Notes under the pieces: model-generated | Seen by the model: only the letters and a program-made list of their open reading frames with translations | What the model was told of the DNA's origin: nothing | The model's database searches: none | In this document: in pieces, positions 48,601 through 55,160 of the stretch | Layout of the letters: each line of letters begins with the position of its first letter | Position numbering within the stretch: the first letter of the stretch is position 1 | Translations under genes and position numbers: made by a program | Source of the DNA: Sclerodactyla briareus | Lineage: Eukaryota; Echinodermata; Holothuroidea; Dendrochirotida; Sclerodactylidae | Direction: 5' to 3' | Assembly (NCBI GenBank): GCA_026419785.1 | Contig: JAODTK010005873.1 | Coordinates: 62,001 to 126,000, forward strand | Length of the DNA stretch: 64,000 nt

Positions 48601-51600
48601 ATTATAACCACTCTTTCTGTTTCTGACAGCATCAGAATATAGATTAAAGTTTGCCTTTTTGGGTCACAACTAGTGGTACTGACTTTGTTGCGCATTATAG
48701 GCATGACTCTATAAAATGTTACATTCTCAGGAATGCAGACAAGATTATTTTTGGGGATATGTGTATTTGGTTGCAGAGATAAATGTAGGTTCCATAGAGG
48801 CAACTAATTCTGAAGAATAAGTAGAAGGCACAGGACAAGGCAAAGTGTTAGCGTTTTGTCACTGCAAATGGATTCTATCTCCCTCATTGATCCAAATTAC
48901 GTCATGCATAAGCTGGTCCAACTTCTATGGTCTTTCAGCATTGACATACAGTTTATCCTCTCCTAGTCTTCTATACTGTACCCTTCTGCAACCTATGGAA
49001 GCCTAGCCAAAGATGTTTTACAAACTCTGCCCCTGTGTGGAGACAACAAACATGATGGAAGTTCTATGCTCAAGTCTTCAGAAAATCCTGACATGGAGTT
49101 AAATTTCAGTTTAGCATGGAGTGTGGGATCCCAAGATTGAGTATATGAGCTCTATTGTTTTGGAGTCAGTCAAGGTCACCTGAGGTCAATGGAAGAAAAA
49201 GCGTTTGAAAAACAATTGTAACTCAAGAATGAGTGGTGTCAATCTTGATGAAATTGCGATGCAAGCTCTCTTATGAACCCTGTTGTTTTTAGTGTGAATA
49301 AGGGTCGTTTTATATTGTGGTTATTGTTTGCTTGTGAACATGATGACTTGACCATAGCTGGATGGGATGAAGCAATACCCGGTGTTGGGTTTCCCCGTAA
49401 TCATGAGTACATGCACCCCATTGTTTTGGGGTCATTGAGGTCTGGAATGCTCAGAATCAGTCAAGGAATCACTGGGGAGCCTCTTGCTTTCCTGTTTTCT
49501 TTTTCGTGTATGCTCAGGGTCAACACTCTGTGGCCTTCTTGCTAGCATGTCCATGCCCCCTTCCCTTCATTGTCTTGCTACACTGCTTAACAGGAAGCTA
49601 GGCAGTATAACTGGGGGCACATTGAGCACCCATCATGGGTAAATAAGATGCGAAATGCAACTTTATTTTTTTCTTCTTCTTTCTCTGTTCCCATTCAGAA
49701 TCGCTCACCCGGACAGGACGTGCAATGCCAACGACAGTGAGGTCGTGAGAAACACAGCACACGAAGGCTGCAACAACGGTTGACCAAGGTAGGGCCGACA
49801 CTGTGTAGATGCTTTGTAATATGTTACTTGTGTGGGCAGGCGTCAAAAGTATTTTACATTTAGGCAAAAAAGGAGTAGAAGAAATGATTCCATTAATGCA
49901 GTAAGGTACCATAACATGAGATCCTAGAAATAAACTGTGTTGATTAAAAAAAAGGTTAGTGGTTTGCTTTCAAATCTGTGAGCCTGCATTTTCAGTGCTA
50001 TGTTGATATTCTTACATTTAATGCATAGCATTCCCTGTTGATTGAACCTAAACCCTATTTTTGTTAGCTTTCTAGTAATGAGAACAAACCCGTCTGTCTT
50101 TCCTTTATTTGAGCGATTGAATTCTAGAAATCTTCTTTTCACTGTCTACAGTATATAGGTCAGTCTATAGGTGGCACTTCGCCTCATTCTCCCCATGTCC
50201 TCATCAGGTCTGTGATGTTTGTCCAGTAAATATTAAAGTTTGTATGAAGTAATATGAACACCAATACCCAAAAGAGACAGCCCTTTTTAGGTGTGGTAGC
50301 AAAAGAAACCTATGAAGTCAGGTTGGCGTAATTGTTTCTGTGACAATGCTTGGGGACACTGTAACTTAATCAATGGTGGGAAAATGAATACGAGAAACCG
50401 CAACGTGGTATAAAGGTCTGCCATGTGAGGTGTGCCCTATTTTTTGTTGCTGTGCCTATTTAATATTCATGAGTGGGCGGGGCTCAAGCAAAAATATAAA
50501 ACATTCAATATCTTGAACAACCTTTGGTCCAATTGTTTGGGTGACATCATGAGGAGTGCAACAATACAGTATTGTGCTGTTGGTCCTATATAAATTCATG
50601 AGGGAAGATGTTTAAATTAGTTTCGTTGAGAATTATCCTGTGAACACAATAAAGTGAAAGATGAAAGAGGTGTTACTCCCCTACTTAGTGTTTTATGCTC
50701 CATAGTGAGTAGATGGTTCCTGTTGTCGTGGTGTCTAATTTAATAATATTCATGAGTAGGTGGGGCTTAGAATCCGCGTCTAAATGTCAATATCTGGACA
50801 AGTGTAGGTCTGATTGTCATCCAACTTGTTTTAATGGTAGCATATAGGCTTGTTCAGATGAATTATTGAATTTGTCAAAGTCTGAGCACAATGACACGTA
50901 TCAATCACAACGTGTAACTTAACCGTGGTAACTGATTTGGGTGCCAACTTAATTACCCCAACATCTTGGGAAACAATCGTGCGATCAGCGAGGAGGAAAA
51001 CAAACCTTATTCGCACATGATGCAGTGTACGCGCACATACACCATTTGGGTTGTTGTTCCCCCATTGAGGGCCCGCATGTCCAACATCCTGAATCGCATA
51101 GGCAAGGAACCAGTGTCCTTGGGCTCTCTTGTTGTTATAGAAAGTACATATTACCGACGATGCTGGTTCTTTACCACAATAGTCTAACAGTTTGGTGTTT
51201 TCCTTGTTAGTAGTACTTGAGTCCCTAGGTTTTTGGGATGGTTAACTTATCTGATCCTAACCCAACAGTCAGTTAGTCACAAAGCAGACTCATGGACGTG
51301 TTATTTTGCTCAGATTTGGTAGAAGATTACAGCAAAGGTTGGCTTACTAGTGGGTTGTTTCCAAATAATTGTAGGTCATCTGACTGAGGGGTACTAAGGT
51401 GTACAAGAATTGTATGATCCACCTCTGACACTGGCTGCATTTTAGTTGATGTTAGGGTTAGATAAATCACGTCATAGCCTCAATTAAGGACCTGATTGGA
51501 TGACGAGTCATGTGACACGATTACATAATCTAACAGAGCTAAAAGTCCCAAGAGACTGGATAGTTAGCACGCCACTGCTACACTGATTTTTGTATCCAAA

Positions 51601-52325
51601 ATTCAAGCCCCCTTGCATGACACAGCTTATACTGACCACGCTGACCCTTTTGTCGTTCGAGTTGTCTGTGCAAATTGCCTATCACTATCAGTCGACAAAA
51701 ACGCAGCCATTGGCTCACCCTGTCTGTGGGGGTGCATCATACAAAATGACGAGTGCATTAGTCCATTTGCTAGTAGTATGAAAAGTTCCAGTAACTTCTG
51801 TCCATTGAGCAGTTTGGTAGGAACTTGTTTTTCTCAAGTAAACATAAATGGACTGAATCAACTAGGCAGAATGCTGGTAACTTTCAGGATTTTAACATGC
51901 CCCTTTAATTCTGTGCCAACTCTGTCTTAAGCCTTTTCACAGTAGCAAGTGCATGCTCACACTGAAACAGTTGTCAGGTATAAACAAGCGATAACATTAC
52001 GTTGTATCTTTGAAATGCTACTACCCTTCGGAAACGAATCCGATCCATCCCAGTGTGTTATTAAACTGCAGTGTGGGGATATTTACCAAATTTTGTCTTT
52101 AAGGTAAGTGCTATTGGGAGTTTTTCCAAAGACTGTTCTCACTGTTCGCTATACAAGCAGTGCATGTCTACCTGACTGATCTTCGACACCACATTTAATT
52201 ATCATAAAATTATAATGCAACCATGAACAGGCTTATTTGTTGCATGACTATTGTGCTCATACCCATATCTTTCCTTTCATTTTCAGTCAGCCCCTGAGCG
52301 CCCCAAACCAGCATATTCTGGGTGA
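20685..52325 (+). CDS. KATNIP: KATNIP (katanin-interacting protein) gene body, partial
   Basis: This entry spans the confidently recognised exons, listed one by one below. KATNIP (KIAA0556) binds the microtubule-severing ATPase katanin, acts at basal bodies and ciliary axonemes, and is mutated in a form of Joubert syndrome (known for the human family). Identification rests on many consecutive exons that match the vertebrate protein as I remember it, for example [45 protein letters not shown] and LIYNGILGQVS. They are in the correct order, with conserved intron positions and mostly compatible phases. Modules of the KATNIP or DUF4457 type repeat at least three times, plus half a module at the start. 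The human protein is about 1,600 residues. The exons found here cover roughly the C-terminal two thirds, and the N-terminus was not located. Small frame changes in many exons are discussed under findings. Confidence 0.93.
21635..23124 (+). other. KATNIP intron
   Basis: The intron lies between caag|gtatga and the acceptor at 23124. I see no further exon in it, and the phases on the two sides match if the acceptor at 23124 is used. Confidence 0.7.
23125..23254 (+). CDS. KATNIP: KATNIP exon (linker, QEEMSMLQQLQNLNV)
   Basis: With the previous exon's last G it reads A-VPISGAIWSLSSETGGE, then IKAVAESEDFSQEEMSML and QQLQNLNV. The donor is aatgt|gtaagt and the exon ends in phase 2. Three consecutive acceptor-like CAGs occur at 23118-23127 (cag-gcag-cag). 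Only the middle one restores the frame from the upstream exon. The text is helical and acidic, as expected for the linker before the first full DUF4457 module. No domain name applies. Confidence 0.8.
24607..24672 (+). CDS. KATNIP: KATNIP exon (AKRETSKPSWLMNEKCKE)
   Basis: A strong pyrimidine-rich acceptor (tctttctttcag) and the donor aa|gtgagt bound 66 bases. The phase is 2 on both sides: gt|g gives V, then AKRETSKPSWLMNEKCKE-PEQ. The P-S-W-L word resembles the human linker as I recall it. No frame problems are visible. Confidence 0.75.
25967..26031 (+). CDS. KATNIP: KATNIP exon (EESLFGMETFPPKSSTG)
   Basis: The acceptor is attctatgcag and the donor gaag|gtaaga. The phase-2 aa from the previous exon plus t gives N, followed by EESLFGMETFPPKSSTGSIR-E. 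The exon ends in phase 1 and joins GTPVADDFEDALEKG at 26995. It is short, and support comes mainly from phase agreement on both sides and good splice sites. Confidence 0.7.
26995..27172 (+). CDS. KATNIP: KATNIP exon (TPVADDFEDALEKG)
   Basis: It starts after ctgtttgaag at 26994 and reads (G)TPVADDFEDALEKGSQGP, then ADGQDATYTRLSQ. After that frame closes, two other frames remain open over the next 80 bases (TIPVEAQRQLSLEDPGPP and SALKILDLLSMLHKSSE). The 3' part and the donor (tentatively agaag|gttccc) are therefore not settled, and an internal one-base change is likely. Confidence 0.55.
27173..29462 (+). other. KATNIP intron with CA-rich and palindromic simple sequence
   Basis: The stretch at 28500-28870 holds cacacac runs and repeated words such as acggggac and ggggatatccccg, which is self-complementary, plus gcaaccattgctatggcaac near 28960. 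No exon was recognised. A small missed exon joining 27172 to 29463 cannot be excluded, because the phase at 27172 is unsure. Confidence 0.5.
29463..29608 (+). CDS. KATNIP: KATNIP exon: start of module 1 ([15 protein letters not shown])
   Basis: The acceptor is ctatttcag at 29462. The exon reads [40 protein letters not shown] and QLAPI. This matches the opening strands of the DUF4457 module, in human FEIPxLPxGQ...[13 protein letters not shown]. It enters in phase 2. No GT donor sits where the next exon requires a phase-0 end after LAPI. The nearest GT is at 29609 (cccat|gtacgc), so the exact 3' end is uncertain and a small indel is suspected. Confidence 0.9.
29745..29995 (+). repeat. Dispersed 240-bp repeat, copy 2 (family A)
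   Basis: This copy is collinear with 5525-5765, including ggttaggaagcatatttcac and the C run at about 29919-29928. It ends 15 bases before the acceptor of the next exon (30009), so its T-rich tail may supply part of that exon's splicing context. Confidence 0.8.
30010..30204 (+). CDS. KATNIP: KATNIP exon: module 1 core (LIDGVNRTRDDIHMWLAP)
   Basis: The exon is exactly 65 codons, phase 0 on both sides, with acceptor cttcatag and donor atatgg|gtaagt. It reads ITADPPDINTLEEYDADPRV, VSNLIDGVNRTRDDIHMWLA, PYIPGQNSLEITFSHPVKVA, MIRIW. This is among the best-conserved KATNIP segments (human ADPPDIN...NLIDGVNRT...HVWLAPF). There is no frame disturbance here. Confidence 0.95.
30785..31275 (+). repeat. 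Intronic tandem repeat, four units
   Basis: Four units carry the word caatctgctgcatgacactt (with variants) at about 30793, 30943, 31089 and 31172. Three of them are followed by a cctgcagtggtaacagtg variant. Spacing is about 150, 146 and 83 bases, so the last unit is shortened. A G run of about 17 lies at 30981-30998. The open frames on both strands here are repeat shadows. Confidence 0.75.
31276..32518 (+). other. KATNIP intron, nothing recognised
   Basis: No exon or dated repeat was recognised. The segment near 31550-31760 (gaccttcaactccgtcaggg-type text) resembles the B/E repeat style but has no clear boundary. Confidence 0.4.
32519..32613 (+). CDS. KATNIP: KATNIP exon: module 1 end (NYTSPRIHSFRGAKDIEM)
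   Basis: The acceptor is ctttgttgcag. With the upstream W it completes WNYTSPRIHSFRGAKDIEMY, followed by MGERCIFKGDID. This matches the human segment WNYNKSRIHSFRGxKDI...CIFEGEI. The frame into the next exon requires an ending ag|g. The sequence reads gacag|tgaatg, which becomes a normal donor (gacag|gtgaat) and the correct phase if one G is missing. Confidence 0.9.
33020..33059 (+). CDS. KATNIP: KATNIP micro-exon (ASGLERETWSICD)
   Basis: The acceptor is ctctttttgtag and the donor gat|gtagtt. It reads (R)ASGLERETWSICD and ends in phase 0 exactly where the human protein has ...FGD before TILF. At about 40 bases it is the smallest internal exon found. Confidence rests on the conserved ASG and final D and on phase agreement with 34289. 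Confidence 0.75.
34005..34230 (+). repeat. Dispersed 240-bp repeat, copy 3 (family A)
   Basis: This copy is collinear with 5525-5765 and 29745-29995 but lacks the long C run. It lies 60 bases upstream of the exon at 34289, the second case of a family-A copy sitting just before a KATNIP acceptor. Confidence 0.75.
34289..34434 (+). CDS. KATNIP: KATNIP exon: TILFTEDEDILELIS...ERPRIVDEGE
   Basis: The acceptor is gtttgcag and the donor gcgag|gtaagc. It reads TILFTEDEDILELISKHDEA, YISQTE-WFSSSMEDDLIPE, RPRIVDEGE. The human counterpart starts TILFTxDDDILE. The exon is 146 bases; 147 would give phase 0 on both sides. The repeated copies downstream have accgaggactgg where this one has accgagactgg, so the downstream array itself shows the likely missing G. 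The 3' 120 bases of this exon seed the tandem array that follows. Confidence 0.9.
34435..36010 (+). repeat. Tandem array derived from the 34289-34434 exon and its donor
   Basis: About ten units of 144-157 bases (a longer gap before the last two) begin near 34466, 34613, 34757, 34911, 35068, 35218, 35363, 35517, 35760 and 35955. Each contains exon-derived text (gaggcatacatctcccagac, ggatgacctcataccagaga), and most keep gtaagcattcaataggttaa, meaning the splice donor and the intron start. The duplicated unit begins at ctggagctgatc inside the exon, so the copies lack the true acceptor. Units near 34613-35040 and 35218-35570 match at an offset of about 605, a higher-order duplication. Unit subtypes differ by runs of substitutions. 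Confidence 0.9.
36011..37007 (+). other. KATNIP intron; possible SINE-like segment
   Basis: No exon was recognised. On the minus strand near 36765-36810, gagctgttgagctaac-like text is followed by gtgggttcgagttc, a good B-box (GGTTCGANTC), which suggests a diverged tRNA-derived SINE. The remainder is unassigned. Confidence 0.35.
37008..37365 (+). mobile_element. Short internally deleted copy of the 15.7-18.9 kb unit (fossil)
   Basis: The copy starts with gcttctggcaattgcacaaa, the reverse complement of text near 18785-18815. It continues with one 214-bp-type subrepeat (ttctcattttgccatgctag through ggaatttgtcagcgttta) and the leader (ttttattctctctccaccgc to gtactgcag). It then passes directly to the terminal segment ttcacagattcccaaactgg. 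The whole middle of the longer copy is absent. It sits 38 bases upstream of a KATNIP acceptor. Confidence 0.75.
37404..37584 (+). CDS. KATNIP: KATNIP exon: ERPFTTARKF linker between modules 1 and 2
   Basis: The acceptor is tgtttccag in phase 0, continuing ...VDEGE into ERPFTTARKFRKKKSVDERG and MPKARSDSALLEATFTS. Human KATNIP has ERPFT at the same place. A second frame then carries VLEERYIPSAMERPVTGAVA, so a one-base change near 37515 is likely. The tentative donor is acgg|gtagag. A phase mismatch with the exon at 38505 suggests a missed small exon or another indel. Confidence 0.75.
38505..38683 (+). CDS. KATNIP: KATNIP exon: module 2 start (TWGDYYYLGLTGLEV)
   Basis: The acceptor is ttccaatag and the donor gacaa|gtaagt. 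It reads LKLVFTATWGDYYYLGLTGL, EVMDSDGGA, then in the next frame IAFNLDQMNADPRDLNILPE, YGSDDRTLD. Human has the same order: TASWGDLHYLGLTGLEV...SPRDLNELPEY..DDSRTLDK. The frame change falls in the ggggccc run near 38590. It ends with aa, completed to Lys by the next exon. Confidence 0.93.
38700..38965 (+). repeat. Short-unit tandem repeat just after a KATNIP donor
   Basis: There are about ten imperfect copies of a unit of 22-26 bases near tatactgtattcgttgtctt, starting 17 bases after the splice donor at 38684. The minus-strand open frames with repeated QYI or YRTTNT words are shadows of this array. Confidence 0.85.
39252..39335 (+). repeat. tRNA-derived SINE head
   Basis: The segment ggcagattggctcagtcggt, followed by agagctgcgaag, is a clear pol III A-box in a tRNA-like 5' half. 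The stretch gatcgagttcagacccgatc about 30 bases on is a degenerate B-box. The body then runs on through gggcttattctgtgctggtg to about 39395. The 3' half does not form a convincing tRNA, so this is a SINE or pseudo-tRNA and not a functional tRNA gene. Confidence 0.7.
39634..39799 (+). CDS. KATNIP: KATNIP exon: module 2 core (DEHMWMIPF...WNYNHKPED)
   Basis: The acceptor is ttgatccag and the donor agaggt|gtaagt. It reads (K)VIDGENIT, then DEHMWMIPFSEGEDHTLTID, LRDKVQISGLRIWNYNHK, PEDTYRG. Human has LIDGTNITMEDEHMWLIPF...LRFWNYNKSPEDTYRG. One base appears lost near 39660 and one gained in the accctg run near 39780. The two cancel, so the exon keeps its expected length of 166. Confidence 0.93.
40180..41667 (+). 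repeat. 27-bp minisatellite array, about 1.5 kb
   Basis: There are roughly 50 head-to-tail copies of a 27-base unit near atgggttccatgcagccacc plus tttgtag. Over 40310-41040 the copies alternate in two types (ccatgcagccacctttgtag and gtatgcaaccactttaataa), giving a 54-base higher-order unit. After 41100 the composition shifts to other variants (cctcgttag, ccctcccaaaaa). Several frames are open because 27 is divisible by three. The array lies wholly within the intron between module 2 exons, so I treat the repetitive open frames as non-genic. Confidence 0.95.
41690..42190 (+). repeat. Interspersed repeat (family B) in KATNIP intron
   Basis: The block order resembles 7440-7945: aggatcattggagatcattc, gtctaatttccataattt, then gaaaaattggtcgctg near 42045. 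It directly follows the 27-bp array. The end is indistinct. Confidence 0.55.
42451..42631 (+). CDS. KATNIP: KATNIP exon: module 2 end ([18 protein letters not shown])
   Basis: The acceptor is gcacatgcag and the donor ttgag|gtaaga. It reads [45 protein letters not shown]. Human has [18 protein letters not shown] at this place. After one frame closes at QQ, the other frame reads VNRAMPNAIQESL, pointing to a one-base change near 42580. It ends in phase 2 and joins R-SSIVASEEPSQ. Confidence 0.95.
43089..43153 (+). CDS. KATNIP: KATNIP exon (SSIVASEEPSQEYIPMHMPC)
   Basis: The acceptor is ttttatcag and the donor ggct|gtatcc. It reads (R)SSIVASEEPSQEYIPMHMPC plus G, aligning with human ...YEAPLMPCG before FIFQFQLL. 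It ends in phase 1, and t|tt across the intron restores the conserved Phe. No frame problem is visible. Confidence 0.9.
44096..44206 (+). CDS. KATNIP: KATNIP exon: module 3 start ([16 protein letters not shown])
   Basis: The acceptor is cttattgaccag and the donor acaa|gtaagt; 111 bases fit exactly (2 + 36 codons + 1). It reads [36 protein letters not shown]. An alternative AG ten bases on (ttccag) would break the phase, so the upstream acceptor is preferred. There is no frame disturbance. Confidence 0.95.
44207..46182 (+). other. KATNIP intron
   Basis: No exon was recognised. A gttcgttcgttcg microsatellite lies at 44534-44548, and the text after it (gaactgtacatgcgatcagg, gaaacttggtgggtggatga) is in the style of the dispersed repeats. 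Confidence 0.5.
46183..46321 (+). CDS. KATNIP: KATNIP exon: module 3 core (SINVLEGVDGDHRTPDKLID)
   Basis: The acceptor is tcactttcag and the donor gagtg|gtaagc. The first codons read (N)V-A, then in the adjacent frame AYPPSINVLEGVDGDHRTPD, KLIDGISDSKDGRHTWLAPI, LPGV. Human has NIAAFPDSVNSLEG...RTPDKLID...DGRHMWLAPILPG. One missing base near 46190 explains the switch. Phase 0 at the end is correct. Confidence 0.93.
46949..47050 (+). CDS. KATNIP: KATNIP exon: module 3 ([20 protein letters not shown])
   Basis: Exactly 34 codons, phase 0 on both sides, with acceptor ctccattacag and donor ttggg|gtaaga. It reads [34 protein letters not shown]. This is nearly identical in pattern to human [30 protein letters not shown]. 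It is undisturbed. Confidence 0.96.
47696..47853 (+). CDS. KATNIP: KATNIP exon: module 3 end (DDLLIYNGILGQVS)
   Basis: The acceptor is ctgctttgcag. It reads LYLDDLLIYNGILGQVSTGA, RGILPTIELPAIP, then an in-frame taa, then HTFTDDLELVQQEKHTIIQ. Human continues GGILPT...YHTILFTEDRDIRHQEKHTTIS, so coding-like sequence clearly resumes after the taa. The human Tyr position corresponds to that codon. The donor reads acag|tgagta; as at 32613, one additional G would give a consensus donor and phase 0. Confidence 0.92.
47854..49698 (+). other. KATNIP intron
   Basis: No exon was recognised. The segment 49040-49560 contains blocks such as ggagttaaatttcagtttag and ttgttttggagtcagtcaag with a second variant near 49420, probably a dispersed repeat. 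Confidence 0.5.
49699..49788 (+). CDS. KATNIP: KATNIP exon: diverged C-terminal tail
   Basis: The acceptor is gttcccattcag and the donor caag|gtaggg; 90 bases. The phase-0 frame starts NRSPGQDVQ, resembling human SNQAEDQDVQ directly after HTTI. It then meets a stop and continues with basic text (KHSTRRLQQRLTK). Another frame is open throughout (IAHPDRTCNANDSEVV...). The exon position is well supported by splice sites and the QDVQ match. The exact peptide after QDVQ is not. Confidence 0.65.
52287..52325 (+). CDS. KATNIP: KATNIP terminal exon (SAPERPKPAYSG-stop)
   Basis: The acceptor is ttcattttcag. In phase 0 it reads SAPERPKPAYSG followed by tga at 52323-52325. The human tail has VVDPALRPKTCIS in this position, so a proline-rich basic end is expected, but the similarity is weak. 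It is placed mainly by the acceptor, the phase and the absence of better candidates downstream. Confidence 0.5.
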   Translation, partial: SAPERPKPAYSG

Positions 52326-54380
52326 GATCTAGCAGCCCTCAAGAGGTGACCCTCGCCACCAGTGGCTCGTGGCTATTCCATTTTCTTGCCTTATATGCTG
52401 TGGCCATCTTGCTAATCAGGGATATGGAGAATGTCTCCAGTAGTGTGAACCTGAACTTGCTCTCATTTCTGTGACCCATCAAAGTCTGAGACTTCTGCTG
52501 GAGTGGAGTGGTGACCACACTGATGAACTTAGCTATGAATTCCTCCTCTCCTTGCCCCTCGGACTCATCCCGTTTGAAAGTCTTTTGGAAGAGTTTTCAA
52601 AGAGGAAAATGGAATAATGGTTTCAGGGGGAAGGGCAGTAAGAGAATAAACCCTTTCACAGGTATAAGTGTGCATGCTCACCACTGAACAGCTTGAGGGT
52701 ATAGACAAGATTCTCCCCATAGCTCTATCATTACGGCTTAATTTCAAACTGTCACCACTCTTTGAGAACGCAACCAATCCATGCCATCTTTTCAGATGTT
52801 ATTGTTGATAAGTATGGGGGGGGGGTCTGAAAATTTTGTACTGGTAGGCTGTGGAGTTTTTGTCGGAGGAGTTTCCAAGAATTGCTTTGCCCACTGTTCG
52901 TGCAATTCAGGCAGTGTACCTTGGAAAGGCTTATTGTACCAGCACAGGAAACATCATACATCTCTTCTTCAAAAAGGTCTTGTTTACCAAGCCCCCTTCA
53001 TATCCATTTTTGAACTGTAAAGTGTATATAGTATATTCTGTATGTAATGTTAGTTATTGTATCATATTGAACTTATTTATTGATGTGGCTTTATGAATCC
53101 TGCACTTGTCTTTCAATCATTACTATTATTTCTAGCTGTGTGTCAATTTTTGCATCCACTGCTTTTTATGAATGAAATTACCTACCATCTATAAAATACC
53201 TTGACTGGTTTAAGGAAATAGGGAGATTGTGAAAAATAGCAGTCTTGGTTGCATGGTATTCTGTCACCCCATGTCCCGAGGATGGGTGGGGGGGGGGGGG
53301 GGAGGTTGGAGAAGAGGTGAGATGAGTCCATGTTTCCCACCTATCCTAACAGTACATTCTCTAGATAATCCAAGTAAAATTGGTAGAATAAACAGTGTAT
53401 TGGATGGATTAAACATGCTATACTAATGAATTGGTCCAATTCTCCAGAAACTGCGGCCTTTGGGGGGAAAATGTCCATATTGTGCCAGGGGGAGGGGACT
53501 TGTAAGTATGAGCGAACCTGTACTCTGTGCGGCATTGCACATCATCCTATTTAATTTATATAGAAGCACACTTGCATTTTCTACCAACGCTGTGATTTTT
53601 GTGTTCAAATAGTAGGACATTAAAATTAGAATGGAGTTTTAGGCAATCAGAGTGCGCTCTCATTGTTTGCTCTGCGCCTCGAGCATTAGTGTGTCATTCA
53701 GACATATGCTCGTTCCGCAATTAATATTCTGATAACCGTGCATGCTCATCATGCAGTCATCGTTTCTATTAGAATGAATATGTGGGTCAAACTGCGTGGA
53801 CAACTAGTTACCAGTTGCTGGGATCATGACTAGTTTCTGTGGATTCAGGTCAATATTTATTTTCGATTTATATGTAGAATTCAAACATTTTGTATTCTGT
53901 ACAGCAGCGAAAGGCTTCAGAAAGACCACCTTGCTTATACTTTTTTTTCTGTCATGTATGCTATTAACACCTTGAACTTGTTTTATTGCTGCCAGTCGAT
54001 GAAATGCTTTCACTAGCCCCAACCTGCACGCCTTGAGAAATATGAGACACCAAATGTTGTCAATATTGTATTATTTCATATGTTTTTGGAATTAATACAT
54101 GGAGCTATAATATCAACATGTAGACTTACTGTTGAATTTATTGAGCGATATGTTCGATCGTTCAACTATAGAGACGGGTCAGTGAACCCTACAGTAGTGT
54201 GCTATTGCCCTATATTGTTATGTAACAATGAAGTGAATGCACATCCAGCCTTTGTTGCGTCCCAATAGAAATGAGTGTTGTATGAACTAGTATTGATGCA
54301 TTGTGTTAGACAGTGGAATGCTGTACTCTATTCATATGCCTTGGAACTGATACTGCAAATAAAATGTTTTGCAAGATAGC
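52326..54380 (+). other. Probable KATNIP 3' UTR
   Basis: The stretch after the terminal stop has no coding similarity and ends with a consensus polyadenylation signal at 54358-54363. It contains a G run at 53287-53301. A segment repeated twice within the region (ttcacaggtataagtgtgca near 52659 and ttcacagtagcaagtgcatg near 51940, each with tgctcac, actgaa and acagttg-type text) suggests a local duplication spanning the last intron and this region. Confidence 0.45.
54358..54363 (+). terminator. Polyadenylation signal AATAAA
   Basis: aataaa lies in the context actgcaaataaaatg, followed 20-30 bases on by the T/G-rich stretch gtgttttctttatt, a typical downstream element. It is the most convincing signal downstream of the last recognised KATNIP exon. 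Confidence 0.45.
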
Positions 54381-54399
54381 CGAGTGTTTTCTTTATTCA

Positions 54400-55160
54400 G
54401 ACAAACTGCAGGTTTGTATTTCCTTAAAATTCAAGTGGGGATACAGAAAAATAAGGTTGATGACTGATTAGAATTTCAGTGTAAAACATGCTATTAAATC
54501 GTCTAATCTGCATGATTTACTTACCGTCTGTCGGATCTTCACTTGGTGAATATGGCATACCTCAGTCCCGAAACCTATGTAATTTATGCAAAATGAATAT
54601 TTCATCTACCTGCTATCCTGGACCCTAATAACCATACACCTACTGTTCTTCTGTAACACTACATTTCATGGAAACTTACCTTTTTGGAGTACTGCTTACA
54701 AGAAAGTGTGATAAACATACTACACACACACACCGAAGTGAAGAGTTCAGGTGACTGAGGTGAGACAAACTTGTCCGGTACCTAAGATAGTGCTCTGAAA
54801 CTCTCCAAGCATCGATCCTTCTCTACATTGGTAACCGCTAGCCCTGTCCCGAGAAAATACCGGCTCCATCAATGCATTGTCAGATTTTGTGGACTTGTTC
54901 CGTCTTACTGTAGCACAGGTACTCCATAACATGGGTATCTAAATCCTCCGTCCCAAGGTAAGTCGTGCGAGTTGCACGAGAAATCTGCTGCTGAGGTAAT
55001 ACTATGTACCAGGCAATCAAAAAAGGGGGAAAGCTTTCATCACTACGCCTCTCAAAGGAGAGCTGCCTGTCAGTGACATCCCTCCATGAAATCCCAGTAT
55101 AACCAGGAATCTGGTAGAGCTTAAACCCTACAGGTGTATGCCACAACCTTGCTTGATAGG
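54400..55160. other. Intergenic; family B fragment near 54470-54720
   Basis: cgtctaatctgcatgattta and gaatatggcatacctcagtc match the family B style, ending near a cacacacaca tract at 54722. The minus-strand stretch 54880-55146 is discussed with 55195-55500. Confidence 0.45.
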
